From Micropterix aruncella (taxonomy: Eukaryota; Arthropoda; Insecta; Lepidoptera; Micropterigidae), in the NCBI GenBank assembly GCA_944548615.1, contig OX155980.1:43392915-43456914 (forward strand): a stretch of DNA of 64,000 nucleotides, read 5' to 3'. Both the position numbers and the translations under genes were made by a program. Below are positions 11,294-22,761 of the stretch, in pieces. The first letter of the stretch is position 1; each line of letters opens with the position of its first letter. The notes under the pieces were generated by a model, which saw only the letters and a list, made by a program, of their open reading frames with translations, did not search any database and was not told where the DNA came from.

Positions 11294-12396
11294 ATGGGTA
11301 AAGCAAAGGATATCAGTGCAGTGACTAAAGCGAAAATTTCGACGTTTTTTGGAAGTAGGACAATATTTGCATGGACAAATAGCTCAGAAAGTGGGAGTCA
11401 GTCGATCATTTGTTAGTAAGTTCGCAAAAAATAGAGCTGATCAGTTGTCACAAGTCCTAAAAGAAAAGGAAAATGCGGTCGCAGCCGGAAAACAACAGGC
11501 AGCCAGGATCGATATTTGCTGGGGAAAGCTAAAGATAACCGAACCCTATCCAGTAAGTCTCTTAGGGGTACTATGCGTGACGTTGGTGTAGAAATATCGG
11601 AGCGGACGATGAGACTTCGACTTTTTCAATCTGGGCTATGTGCAAGACGACCACGCAAGAAGCAGAAGCCAAATAATAGGATGATCCAACAAAGAAAAAT
11701 ATGGGCTAGTAAACATTTAACATGATTGAGAAAAGATATAGCATAACTACAGATGATTGAGAAAAGGTAACATTGAAATAAACACTCTTTTTGATATTAT
11801 CGTGAAAACACATTTTTCAATATTTTTTTTATTTGATTTAAATTATCTCTATTTTTTAAATAGGGTGTATTCAATGACGAGACCATGGTAAGTTTGACAC
11901 TACCAATGTCCAGGAATGTTTGCCGATCGAAAGGAGAGGAGTATTTACCTTCCTGTGTCCAACAGCAGCTCAAACAGCCAGTAAGGGTCATGATTTGGTC
12001 AGCAATATCGGAAAAAGGACTCTTCCCACTCCATATCGTTGACCGGGTAATGAACGCGGATCAGTATTTAACAGTCCTTCAGACACAGGTGATCCTAACC
12101 ATGAATGAAAATTTAACGGAAAAGGAATTTTCATGCACGATAAAGCCCCTTGTCATACAGCGAAGAGAGTTACGGAGTTTCTAAGGACTAACAACATCCA
12201 AATCCTTGACTGGCCAGCGAATAGCCCAGATATGAACCCTATCGCAAATATCTGGGCTATTTTTAAACAGAAAGTGGCAGAAAATTTGCCGCGGACCAAA
12301 TCAGAATTGATTGCAGCCATGAAGGAAGTTTGGGAAAATGATGCCGATTTGGTCACCCACGCTAAAATGCCATCGCTGGAATGCCGCGTAGGATAA
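11294..12396 (+). pseudogene. Tc1-B transposase, degraded, catalytic Glu replaced by Ala
   Basis: The probable start is ATG 11294 (MGKAKDISAVTKAK). The first helix-turn-helix is visible after a +1 frame change (QIAQKVGVSRSFVSKF), the second after another (VEISERTMRLRL). A TGA replaces the Trp codon just before a 97-bp intron (11767-11863). The DDE domain then reads VFNDET (first Asp), MHDKAPCHTA (second Asp, after a frame change near 12130) and DMNPIANIW. The residue 34 positions after the second Asp is Ala, not the expected Glu (codon GCA for GAA). The gene has at least three frameshifts, stops and a lost catalytic residue, so it is inactive, although its ends could still be mobilised in trans. 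Confidence 0.9.
11767..11863 (+). other. Putative 97-bp intron in Tc1-B transposase
   Basis: GTAACA donor after ...GAGAAAAG, and a pyrimidine-rich tract ending TTTTTTAAATAG. It lies at the position equivalent to the Tc1-A intron, a few codons before the first catalytic Asp. A 12-bp direct repeat (GATTGAGAAAAG) precedes it twice, at 11722 and 11755. Confidence 0.65.
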
Positions 12397-12537
12397 AATC
12401 ATTGAAAAACGTAAAAGGAATGTTCACTAAATACTAATAAATGTATATATAACAAAAGTTTTTTTTTTGGAGTCAAAAATCTAAGTTTTCATACAATTTT
12501 ACAAAAAAAATCTAGAGGTGATAATAATTTGGCCACA

Positions 12538-13429
<892 letters not shown>

Positions 13430-13436
13430 ACTACAA
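13430..13436 (+). repeat. Target-site duplication ACTACAA (left)
   Basis: Same 7-mer as 18215-18221. The pair flanks the R2/HERO-type tandem as one insertion. Confidence 0.75.
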
Positions 13437-13591
13437 CAATAAATACAAACGGAGCTGCCATGGAATTCACCGACCGGAGTCGGGCCCATCATAATACAAT
13501 TTTTTACACTTCTGGGGGGTGAGCAGTGGATTCCGGACTTACGAACCGGCTGTGGTAGGTTTAGGACAGCTGTCTTGCCACATGTGAGCGT

Positions 13592-16500
13592 TCACCTTGC
13601 CACCCATTCACTCCCCCTTCGAAGCCATAGAATTTGAGATGCGCAAATCGCAGTTTTAGATAATTTTTCTAAGAAAGAGTTGATTATTTTTCTGGAAAGG
13701 CCAAGATCTTTAAAGAGGTGAAATAGAGATTTAGCTGGCAGGCCACGAGCGCCAACTTCCACCTCGTGAAGGTGAACAGTGAAGCCGTTCCGGGTTACGG
13801 AATTTGTGAGATCATGGTATTTATTTAATTTGTACTCGTGGTCTTTTGGGATATTTGATTCCCATGGAACAGTTAATTCTACAATAAGAGCCACCTTCCG
13901 AGATAGAGAGTAAAGAGTTATATCTGGACGGAGGGCTGTGCATCCGAAACTTTCAGGGAATTTATACTGCTTAGAGACTGAATCAACCTCCAGAATCCAA
14001 TCTGTAGCTTTCTCGATTATTGAGAAAGGTTTTGTAGTTAAATGTTTTTTGCCTTTAGAGCCATCCCGCACAAACTGTATTGGGGGTTTGGAGGATACTG
14101 TCAAACCCTTGTTGGCACGAGCCACTGAGAGACTAATTACCTCGCGAATAACAGCGAGAACGTTGTCATGGCGGTAAGTGTACCGTCCTTGATCTAAGGC
14201 CACCTTGCAGCCAGCTAGAATGTGTCTAGCTGTGCAAGGGGTATTGCTACAGAGGGGACAAGAACTATCCTCGGCAAAGCTCCAACGAGCGAGGTTACTG
14301 GGGTCTGGAAGTGTATGCTGAAAGGCATTCAAATAAAATTTCAGCATCTCTGGCGTCCAGTCATAGAGCATTACCTTCCAGTGCATTGGAGGCGGAATGC
14401 AAAAGTCCCCAATTGTTGTCCAATCATTCTGGCATTGAAGGCCAATAGCATGAGCCATACTCTTGCTGTCGTAATCTCCCCACAAAAGAGACTTCTTCAA
14501 GTCCACGTCGCTCGTGGTTGTACTGCCATACCCCAGACCAGTGCCATTCTGGCTGATTCCAGTAAGGAACTTTTTGTGGAAGTCTACGCGGGCTTGTAGA
14601 TCATTTGAATCACTACGGCCACTTATTACGTGCTTCGATATTGCCGGATCTTTGGAATTGCACAGAATCGAATTTTTGGTTATTCTGGAGTTGGCGTAGA
14701 GCAGAGAGGGCAGTTTAAGGGCTAGCCCAAAATTTTGTTTGGACCTGAAGAGAGTCGAGGGGTCAGCTGGTTTGGCTAAGGACAGCCAGGATTTTAAACT
14801 AGCTGTCACCAGCGCATCTAGACGGGACAGTTGGGTTTTGGTAAAATCGTAAATAAGAAAGGGCCATGACAAATGTGACGTTAGATAATTGTCATAGATC
14901 CAGGCCTTACGAGGGCCAGAAATTAGCAAGGCATCTATTTTCGCCAGGCAACTTTTGAAATGCTCTATAACATGATCGCCCGAGACATCTTTTCCCTGAT
15001 GGGTGATTTTTCTGCCGAGAAATTTGAAATGATTGTTTGGGTCTATAAGGGAGATATTAGAGCCCTTATAGACCAATTTGGGGTCATAGGATGTAAATTT
15101 TGTGCCCATGCGGGCGAGTCCAAGGCAAAAACATTTGGAGGGCTTCACTTTTATACAGCCTGACCAGTCGCAGAAAAGCTCCACTTTCTGTAATAGCAGG
15201 GAAAGCTGCTTGGGGCTTCTGGTGATGAAAGTTAGGTCGTCGGCAAAAGCGAGGCACGACGAGGTGTATTGGCCGTCTGTTTTAAAACGGTAGCCCCACT
15301 TCCTGTCAAACTGGGTCAGGCTTTCCAGCAGTATATTAAAACCTATATTAAAAATCGTCGGGGAGAGGCAACAGCCCTGAAATAGTCCAATTGAATATGG
15401 TATAGAGCGGGTAGTCCATTCTTGCGTTTTAACATGGAAAGTCAGACAGTTGTAGTAGGAGGCTACAATGTCACGCACGACTGGTGGGAAGTTGTACCAG
15501 CGGAGTGCAAAGTGGAGGAGACTGTGTCGGACTGACCCAAAGGCATTCTCTAGGTCGAGCCAGCATACATTGATTTGGCGTTCGTGCTGTCTCGCATCCT
15601 TGATGGCAGCAGCCAGGAGAGAATTGTGCTCGAGGCAGCCCGAGACGCCACGCATGAAGCCTTTTTGAACTGATACTCCAAGGTACTCATTCCGGTGCAT
15701 GAATTCGCTCATCCTCGTGTGGACTATGCTAAAAAAGATTTTGGCCACAGTGTCTGTGAGAGCAATGGGCCGAGCGTCCTTTGGTCCGGTGCAAACTGGG
15801 ACCTTCGGAATTAAGATGACTGTCGCTCGGCCAAAATTCTGTGGGACTACACCGCTATTCCATATATTTCGAAAGATGGATCCTAAATATTGCAGAAGGC
15901 AGGGGCATTTTTTGTATACTAAATAGGGAATACCATCGGGACCCGGAGTAGAGCCCGACGGCTTCCTCTTTACTTGATTAAGAATCTCATCTAGAGATGG
16001 AGGTTGAGAAGCAAAAGCTACCGTAGGCAGGGGCGGAGGTGTAATGCCCGGCGGAGGGCTGTAATTATGGAGCCGCATTGGGTCCTCATACGTGGTCGAA
16101 AAATATTCCGTGGCCATTTCTTCCGGGATTTGGATTTTTCCCTTGGCGGCAGACAAAACCGTTTTGCTGTAGTTAAAACGGTTTTTGTCGAACCGGGCTT
16201 CCTCTTTAGATTTGAGAAATGCTGCCTTGCGTTTGTCGTTTTGCGTTGCTACGCTCTGTATGAGTTTTAGTATAGAGCGGTACGCGCGCGAGAAGATGTG
16301 GCAGAGGGCTTTATCCCCGGCTTTCTTGGCTTCACGTAACTGGCGACGAAGTAGCCGCTTTTGCCTACGGAGCTTTGCCTTAAATGCGTTTTCTCTGTGA
16401 ACCGGGTCGACATGGGTAGATTTTGGGTAAACACCCGAGAAGTATTCATGGACCGCCAGCTGGAAGGACGACAGCTGGACGCTGGCAGGGGCATTACGGT

Positions 16501-16660
16501 TCACAGAGTGGTCAAGAATAGAAGTTAAATTATTATTATGAAATTCCCAGTCCTCTTTCGCAAGTGAAGGGAATTTTAGAGGAGGGAAGGATACGATTTG
16601 CGCGGGTAGAGGAGACCGGTCGGGTGACAAACTGCGGGCAGATGTGGAGTCAAGGGACAT
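13592..16660 (-). CDS. R2/HERO-type reverse transcriptase with restriction-like endonuclease
   Basis: 1,022 codons from the first ATG, intact. The product nicks target DNA and reverse-transcribes its RNA at the nick. The RT core begins at about residue 238 (TPGPDGIPYLVYK), with LIPK, RPIALTDTVAKIFF, QKGFMRGVSGCLEHN, CWLDLENAFGSVRH, GLFQGCCLSPTIFN and catalytic AFADDL at 471-476. A CX2CX8HX4C zinc knuckle lies at 801-818 (CPLCSNTPCTARHILAGC). The endonuclease signature RPD at 911-913 is followed by 14 residues and Glu928 (VELTVPWE), i.e. the PD-X(12-14)-D/E pattern. The same frame is open upstream of the ATG to a stop at 16910-16912 and there encodes CPICGKQY...H (16742-16792), a zinc-finger-like motif, so translation may begin at a non-AUG codon or inside the leader. 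R2, R4/Dong, NeSL and HERO are the candidate clades; I favour HERO-like. Confidence 0.92.
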   Translation of the reverse strand: MSLDSTSARSLSPDRSPLPAQIVSFPPLKFPSLAKEDWEFHNNNLTSILDHSVNRNAPASVQLSSFQLAVHEYFSGVYPKSTHVDPVHRENAFKAKLRRQKRLLRRQLREAKKAGDKALCHIFSRAYRSILKLIQSVATQNDKRKAAFLKSKEEARFDKNRFNYSKTVLSAAKGKIQIPEEMATEYFSTTYEDPMRLHNYSPPPGITPPPLPTVAFASQPPSLDEILNQVKRKPSGSTPGPDGIPYLVYKKCPCLLQYLGSIFRNIWNSGVVPQNFGRATVILIPKVPVCTGPKDARPIALTDTVAKIFFSIVHTRMSEFMHRNEYLGVSVQKGFMRGVSGCLEHNSLLAAAIKDARQHERQINVCWLDLENAFGSVRHSLLHFALRWYNFPPVVRDIVASYYNCLTFHVKTQEWTTRSIPYSIGLFQGCCLSPTIFNIGFNILLESLTQFDRKWGYRFKTDGQYTSSCLAFADDLTFITRSPKQLSLLLQKVELFCDWSGCIKVKPSKCFCLGLARMGTKFTSYDPKLVYKGSNISLIDPNNHFKFLGRKITHQGKDVSGDHVIEHFKSCLAKIDALLISGPRKAWIYDNYLTSHLSWPFLIYDFTKTQLSRLDALVTASLKSWLSLAKPADPSTLFRSKQNFGLALKLPSLLYANSRITKNSILCNSKDPAISKHVISGRSDSNDLQARVDFHKKFLTGISQNGTGLGYGSTTTSDVDLKKSLLWGDYDSKSMAHAIGLQCQNDWTTIGDFCIPPPMHWKVMLYDWTPEMLKFYLNAFQHTLPDPSNLARWSFAEDSSCPLCSNTPCTARHILAGCKVALDQGRYTYRHDNVLAVIREVISLSVARANKGLTVSSKPPIQFVRDGSKGKKHLTTKPFSIIEKATDWILEVDSVSKQYKFPESFGCTALRPDITLYSLSRKVALIVELTVPWESNIPKDHEYKLNKYHDLTNSVTRNGFTVHLHEVEVGARGLPAKSLFHLFKDLGLSRKIINSFLEKLSKTAICASQILWLRRGSEWVAR

Positions 16661-16919
16661 GTGAGGTTCAACTCTGTCCGTGACTCCTTGCGACGGTTTA
16701 AGACACTGACGTGCAGCGTCGCTATCATCGTTCCCAGCAATGTGTTTTTTTAACCATGCTAATCGTTTATATTGTTTCCCGCAGATAGGGCAAGCAAGGT
16801 CCGGTGTCGTTTTAGCCGTGTCGTTGTTTGGGGTTTCAACTGGGGTAGCGGGAATTCTCCCCCCCTGATAGGCCGCTTGGGGGCATATTTCCTTTTTTTC
16901 TTTTTTGCTTTATATATAA

Positions 16920-16950
16920 TCGGGTCTGGCTTGCAAGGCCATCGACCCGA
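16920..16950 (-). other. Strong hairpin in the leader of R2/HERO copy 1
   Basis: TCGGGTC pairs with GACCCGA, and inside it GGC pairs with GCC across a CTTGCAA loop. Two smaller stems (CCTGA/TCAGG near 17013-17025 and ACAAC/GTTGT near 16989-17010) lie closer to the 5' end. The 118-nt leader is therefore highly structured. Confidence 0.6.
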
Positions 16951-17030
16951 TGCGTTCTTTCACGCCGTCCACCGTCTCTCCGGCTGTCACAACTCTTTCG
17001 TTGTTGTCATCCTGATGATCAGGGGGTTTA

Positions 17031-18214
17031 CAATAAATACAAACGGAGCTGCCATGGAATTCACCGACCGGAGTCGGGCCCATCATAATACAATTTTTTA
17101 CACTTCTGGGGGGTGAGCAGTGGATTCCGGACTTACGAACCGGCTGTGGTAGGTTTAGGACAGCTGTCTTGCCACATGTGAGCGTTCACCTTGTCACCCA
17201 TTCACTCCCCCTTCGAAGCCATAGAATTTGAGATGCGCAAATCGCAGTTTTAGATAATTTTTCTAAGAAAGAGTTGATTATTTTTCTGGAAAGGCCAAGA
17301 TCTTTAAAGAGGTGAAATAGAGATTTAGCTGGCAGGCCACGAGCGCCAACTTCCACCGCGTGAAGGTGAACAGTGAAGCCGTTCCGTGTTACGGCATTTG
17401 CGAGATCATGGTATTTATTTAATTTGTACTCGTGGTCTTTTGGGATATTTGATTCCCATGGAACAGTTAATTCTACAATAAGAGCCACCTTCCGAGATAG
17501 AGAGTAAAGAGTTATATCTGGACGGAGGGCTGTGCATCCGAGACTTTCAGGGAATTTATACTGCTTAGAGACTGAATCAACCTCCAGAATCCAATCTGTA
17601 GCTTTCTCGATTATTGAGAAAGGTTTTGTAGTTAAATGTTTTTTGCCTTTAGAGCCATCCCGCACAAACTGTATTGGGGGTTTGGAGGATACTGTCAAAC
17701 CCTTGTTGGCACGAGCCACTGAGAGACTAATTACCTCGCGAATAACAGCGAGAACTTTGTCATGGCGGTAAGTGTACCGTCCTTGATCTAAGGCCACCTT
17801 GCAGCCAGCTAGAATGTGTCTAGCTGTGCAAGGGGTATTGCTACAGAGGGGACAAGAACTATCCTCGGCAAAGCTCCAACGAGCGAGGTTACTGGGGTCT
17901 GGAAGTGTATGCTGAAAGGCATTCAAATAAAATTTCAGCATCTCTGGCGTCCAGTCATAGAGCATTACCTTCCAGTGCATTGGAGGCGGAATGCAAAAGT
18001 CCCCAATTGTTGTCCAATCATTCTGGCATTGAAGGCCAATAGCATGAGCCATACTCTTGCAGTCGTAATCTCCCCGCAAAAGAGACTTCTTCAAGTCCAC
18101 GTCGCTCGTGGTTGTACTGCCATACCCCAGACCAGTGCCATTCTGGCTGATTCCAGTAAGGAACTTTTTGTGGAAGTCTACGCGGGCTTGTAGATCATTT
18201 GAATCACTACGGCC
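17031..18214 (-). mobile_element. R2/HERO-type LINE, copy 2, 5'-truncated, head to tail with copy 1
   Basis: 1,184 bp nearly identical to the 3' third of copy 1. I count roughly ten substitutions, among them CGCG for CTCG near 17357 and CGCAA for CACAA near 18076. Its 3' end GTATTTATTG joins directly to the 5' end of copy 1. Its truncated 5' end meets the right target duplication at 18215. Confidence 0.92.
17186..18214 (-). pseudogene. C-terminal fragment of R2/HERO-type ORF (zinc knuckle and endonuclease)
   Basis: The frame is undamaged over about 343 codons, from the GRSDSNDLQARVDF region to the natural stop. It includes the CPLCSNTPC...H...C knuckle and the RPDITLY...VELTVPWE endonuclease motif. 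It lacks the whole reverse transcriptase because the copy is 5'-truncated. The open frame extends 21 codons further into LINE-C sequence and picks up an unrelated ATG at 18277, which is chance. Confidence 0.9.
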
Positions 18215-18221
18215 ACTACAA
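18215..18221 (+). repeat. Target-site duplication ACTACAA (right)
   Basis: Matches 13430-13436 and marks the outer 5' boundary of the tandem insertion. Confidence 0.75.
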
Positions 18222-18353
18222 TTACGATATAGCCGTAAATTTGCATAATATATATAAATAGAAATATGTTCATTCAAGAGATTTTAATAACACCTCGCAG
18301 TCTTTCCTAGATTTATTTAGCAGCCAATTTATAACCACTCTTCGAAAAGTAGG

Positions 18354-21321
18354 TTATGGTAAGTCGGTCGTCGGTACGTCCATTCTCAGTTTATTGTATA
18401 GTCTCGTAGCTAGAAAAGTATAATGTCGTTGTCCATATGTCGTGTTCATTTTTACCTCAGGTTGTCTGTAACGATGTCTAGTCTCATGTCCATGGTCGCG
18501 AAGTTTAGATATCGCAGTCCTGTCATTCCTCTGGAAGTGCATTAAAACCGCTTTTAGGTATAACTGTCGGATGTCCATTACGTTAAAGTCTGTGAATAAT
18601 TGGTCGGATGGGAAACGGAGCGGTTTTTTACTAATAACCCTAATGAGGGCTTTCTGGGCTTTTATTACCGGGTCAAGAATTGATTTAGCCGCTCCACCCC
18701 ATCCTATCTGACCGTATGTAATCAATGGCTGTGCGAGTGCGTAGTACGTCGTTTTTAGCATAGATGGACTAAGCACGTTTCTAATATTTTTGAATACGTA
18801 TATTAGTTTTCTGAGTCGTGACGCAGTCTCATCAACTTAATTGTGCCAACCCAGGTACCCGTCTATTAGAATACCTAAATATTTGATACATGACGTACGT
18901 TCCAGCGGTAAGCACATGCATTTCCTTCCGCACAGTCGTGTAATAGTAGGTGTTTATCTATTCCAGGTTGGTTTCGCCCATCTATGCTAAAGGTGATGTA
19001 TTTCGTCTTGTCTATGTTAAGTGTCAGTAGATGATCATTTAACCAGGCAGTTATCTGTTTTAGTCCATTTGTTGCCTTTTCAAATACGGACTCCCAGGTG
19101 TTACTCTCAAATAAAAGCACCGTGTCGTCGGCAAAAGATGCAATAACACCTGGTATCTCCTGTCTGCAAAGATCGTCTATATATACCAGAAATAGTATTG
19201 GTCCTAATGTAGTTCCTTGAGGAACACCGTAGTCAATACTCATCCAGTTACTTGTGTTATTTATTTTCACTCGTTGTGTTCGTCCTGTCATATAACTTCG
19301 GAACCAGTCCAGTTCTTTGTCTCGTATACCAATCTGTCGTAGTTTGTACAATAGTTTTACGTGATGTACTGTGTCAAATGCTTTGGCCAAATCAAGGAAC
19401 ACTCCAAGGCACTTATGGTTATCGTCAACATTTTGTGAAATAAATTTTGTAACTTTTAATATAGCGTCCTGGGTGCCCATGTTTGACCTAAAGCCGTACT
19501 GTCCTGTCGATAGTAGCGCATTCGTTTCCAGATAATCAGTTAGTTGTTTCTTTATGTGACGTTCTATAATTTTGCTAGGTCTGTAGTTTGTCAATTCAGT
19601 TTTGTTACCCTCTTTGAAGAGTGGTAATACATTGGCTTCTTTGAGATGTTTTGGAAATCTACCCTGTTCGATGCTGCCATTATATATATGCACAAGTGGG
19701 AGTGCGATTGCCTGAGCTGCAATTTTCAGCATCTTTGCACTTATATTATCGGGACCACTTGCTGAGTCAGTCCTCAGTTGCTTAATTAATGTCAAAACGT
19801 CCCTCTCTGTTAGTTTCGAGAGTCGAAATATTTTTGTTGTCTTCAGCAGTGTTTCAGGCACCTTTGCATTTGATTTAGTCAAATCCTCTGATGTAAACTT
19901 CATCGCTAATCTCTTTCGTAACTGTAATTTCACAAAGTAACTGTTAATCGTATTAGCTAAGTCATTTTTGTCAGTGTACTTTACACAGTCCAAATTTATT
20001 TCGCTAATTAGGGTCCTGTTTTGCTCTACATTGTTAAGTTCTTTGACTACTCTCCAAACCGTTTTGGGGCTGTAATTGTCGTCTTCTATTTTCTGTCGAT
20101 AATATGTTTCTTTGATCGTTCTTAAGATGTTAGTACATAATTTTCTGTATTTTTTATAATATGCGAGTAGTGCCTCATTCTGTGGAAATCTGCGTGTCTG
20201 TCGGTGAAGTTTGTCGCGTCTTCTGATACAGTTAATCAGTCCGTCTGTTATCTAAGGTTTAAGTCGCTTGTATTTTTTCTTTATCTCTTAACGTAAGTAT
20301 CACTTTTTAAGTGTAGTGTAAACGTCTGAACGAAATTGTCAAGTGCAATGTTTGTATCGTCTGTTTGATATATGCTAGTCCAAGCTTCAGTGTTCAAGTC
20401 GAAAATTAATTTTTCATAGTCTATGACTTTAATTTCTTTGTCTTGTTGCTGCTTTTCCTGACGTCTGCCTTCTAGTCCCAATAATGTACAGTAGTGGTCT
20501 GTTATTGTTGTAGTCACTAGAGCTGAGGTCGGTCTGTACGATGAGCGAATGTATATGTGGTCCAAGCATGTTTGTACCTGATCAGTCTCTCTCGTTGCAA
20601 TATGTATTGTTGACAAGAAACCTAGTTCAGTTAAAAGTGTTTCATAGTCATCTGCTTGTAAGTGCCTATGTCCCATGGTTGATATATTGATGTCGCCTGC
20701 TAAGATGTAGTGTTGTGTATGGATATTGGAAGTTATATAGTGATGTATCGTCGTATAAAGTGAGCTCAAAAAGCCAGTCGTATTTTGTCTGGATGGCGAC
20801 CTGTAAAGGGCAAAGATGCGGAAATTGCTAAATTTCTTAGAAGTTATATAGTCATGTATCGTCGTATAAAGTGAGTTCAAAAAGCCAGTCGTATTTTGTC
20901 TGGATGGCGACCTGTAGAGGGCAAAGATGCTGAAATTGCTAAATTTTATGCATAGGCCCGTTGCTTCCGCGATGTCAAATTCATGCGCAGTTGCATTAAC
21001 TTCATACCTGGCATACACAACAATTCCATCCGATTTATTTTTGTTATTTACCGTTTTGAAACATTCGTACCCAGGAATATTCGGAATCTGCACATTATTG
21101 AGTAACCAGCATTCGGACAAAACAATTTTATCTAGATTTAATGAGAGATCTTGTAATAAAATACATAGTTCATCAAAATTTCTCCGGATACTTCTTATAT
21201 TCATAGCTATCATTTTCAGTACATAAGGCTTATCAAAAGTGTCCCTGCAATCAAGCGGCGATTCTAACCTTACAGTAGAGACAAATGTGGTATCTGAAAT
21301 ATCATCTAACAAAATACTCAT
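18354..21321 (-). pseudogene. LINE-C ORF2: endonuclease/reverse transcriptase, multiply broken
   Basis: It is read in pieces. The endonuclease part (21321-20281) has MNIRSIRRN, LSECWLL, two copies of FALYRSPSRQNTTGF caused by a 111-bp in-frame duplication, LAGDINIS and TDHYCTL. A linker with stops (20280-19994, including TAG in place of a Trp codon) leads to the RT (19993-18875) with SGPDNI, FGFR-like YGFRSNMG, FLDLAKAFDTVHH, YGVPQGTTLGP and SFADDTVLL. RT motif 2 is shortened: NYRP runs straight into SKIIE, where relatives have about seven extra residues. After another break the tail (18776-18354) has YGQIGWGG and TFLATRLYNKL. The gene is dead. Confidence 0.9.
20731..20952 (+). repeat. 111-bp tandem duplication inside LINE-C endonuclease
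   Basis: The segment starting AGTTATATAG(T/C) at 20731 repeats at 20842 with few differences. A 111-bp unit equals 37 codons, so the reading frame survives. The duplicated part covers the YRSPS strand and the following helix. Confidence 0.9.
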
Positions 21322-21733
21322 AAAATAGGAATTTTATTGCTAAAGAAATAAATATACTAACAGAGGTTTACTAACAGAGAAAGCATTAGTTCATTACGGT
21401 TGCAGATGTTGATGTTATTATTCTCCAATAAGGATTTTATCGCCACAATGTCGACTGTTTGGCAGGTGATTTTCTCGAGGTATAAACATATTCCATTATA
21501 CGTTGTTTTTGATAAATAAGAATACTTCATTTCAATATTTACAGGTAATAAATTAATAGCATTAGTGTTGGAATTTACATGTAAATAATAAATTCTAATA
21601 TAAATAACAATATATTTTATTTTATAATAAATGCAATTTAAAATCATATCTAATAAATGTGAAAATAGACTTAATTGCAAATGACGGAAAATGCTGGTTT
21701 TTAGGTTAAAGAGAGGCATATTTATATCGTTTG
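21322..21733 (-). other. LINE-C inter-ORF spacer
   Basis: About 410 bp of AT-rich DNA between ORF1 and ORF2, open in one frame by composition, without domain. It is equivalent in place to the LINE-A spacer. Confidence 0.5.
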
Positions 21734-22761
21734 TTAGTGAATTAGCTTTAAGTCTTGCTCGCATAAAATCGGAATAATATTTGTACCCTCTTTCTGACGG
21801 ACATAGATTCTGCAGTTTTTTAACCATACAAATCTGAATCTCATCTCTTTTGCTAGGTCTCTCGTTTTTTTATAAAGTACACGATTCAGCAAAGTCAGCC
21901 GATCTGATATGTAGATCCGGGTTGGAATTGTGTTTAGGCCCATGTCTTTCGTGTTAATTCCAGATGCTCGAGACTTTTGGAGGTTTCTAATGGCGTCTAT
22001 GAATTGCTCCTTCATCCTCCGTGTTGTGAACTTGGCGATGATAAGGGGAGTCTTTGGCTGCGATTTTATATCCTGCTCATGTCTTCGCGGTGTAATACGA
22101 TATGCATAATCGATCTCGCGATCTTGAGTCCTATTGAATTTCCAAGTTGCAATATCATGGCGTAAAGATTCTCCTTATCAGTGTGCGGCACACCACTGAT
22201 CTCTACATCGTTCATTAACCCTGCTTGATTTCTGGCATTGTCCGTCTGTTCCAGTTTATCTAATTTAGTTTTAACACCTAATAATTCTTCCTCACAGATT
22301 GCTACTCTCTTAATTGCTTGATCAATTTCAGTTATTTTAGTGTTTATGGTATCTACAGTACAGCTGCAGTGTTCGATGCTATTTTTAAATTCCGACATTT
22401 CCCCATGCATAGCAGTGAAATCGGCTCTCATTAGCTGGATTTCTTTCATAACACCTCCTAAATCTGTAGAACTTATGACCTCGGTTCCGCTGCTCGGCTC
22501 ATTGTCTTTACCACTCTTTGATTCCGCTGGGTCCATTATCTTATGTTTGTTTTTCATACTGCGGGTTTGAAAAGAGGATTTGCACGTTATGCATTTCCAA
22601 GTTTCCTTGGCATCCTTCGACATTTGTTTAAATTTAGCTTCAGAAACTCCAGTACAGTAAAAATGAAAACTTAACGGACAATTCGAACAGCTTAGCGCGT
22701 CCTCGGTTATCGTAATTTCCTCTCCGCAACTTGCATTATTACATCTTATTTTTGAGTTCAT
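21734..22761 (-). pseudogene. LINE-C ORF1: PHD-type finger, coiled coil, FP-like domain
   Basis: The first open block (22761-22066, 231 codons) begins MNSKIRCNNASCGEE and carries a Cys/His-rich PHD-type zinc finger (C-N-NASC, SCSNCPLSFHFYC, WKCITC). A coiled-coil region follows (MKEIQLMRADFTAMH, EEELLGVKTKLDKLE), then VEISGVPHTDKENL. After a frame change near 22060 the FP-like C-terminal part continues (22015-21734: FIDAIRNLQKSR, RIYISDRLTLLNRVLY, FRFVWLKNCRIYVRQ). It is an RNA-binding protein for the LINE particle. This shows what LINE-A ORF1 has lost at its N-terminus. One frameshift makes the copy non-functional. Confidence 0.85.

Larger units (their letters stand above)
13437..17030 (-). 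mobile_element. R2/HERO-type LINE, copy 1, apparently full length
   Basis: 3,594 bp with a 118-nt 5' leader, one long ORF and a 155-nt 3' UTR ending in GTTTGTATTTATTG. This is a non-LTR retrotransposon of the group with a C-terminal restriction-like endonuclease rather than an N-terminal AP endonuclease. The upstream copy (17031-18214) joins its 5' end directly, in the same orientation. It sits in the 3' UTR of LINE-C. Confidence 0.9.
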
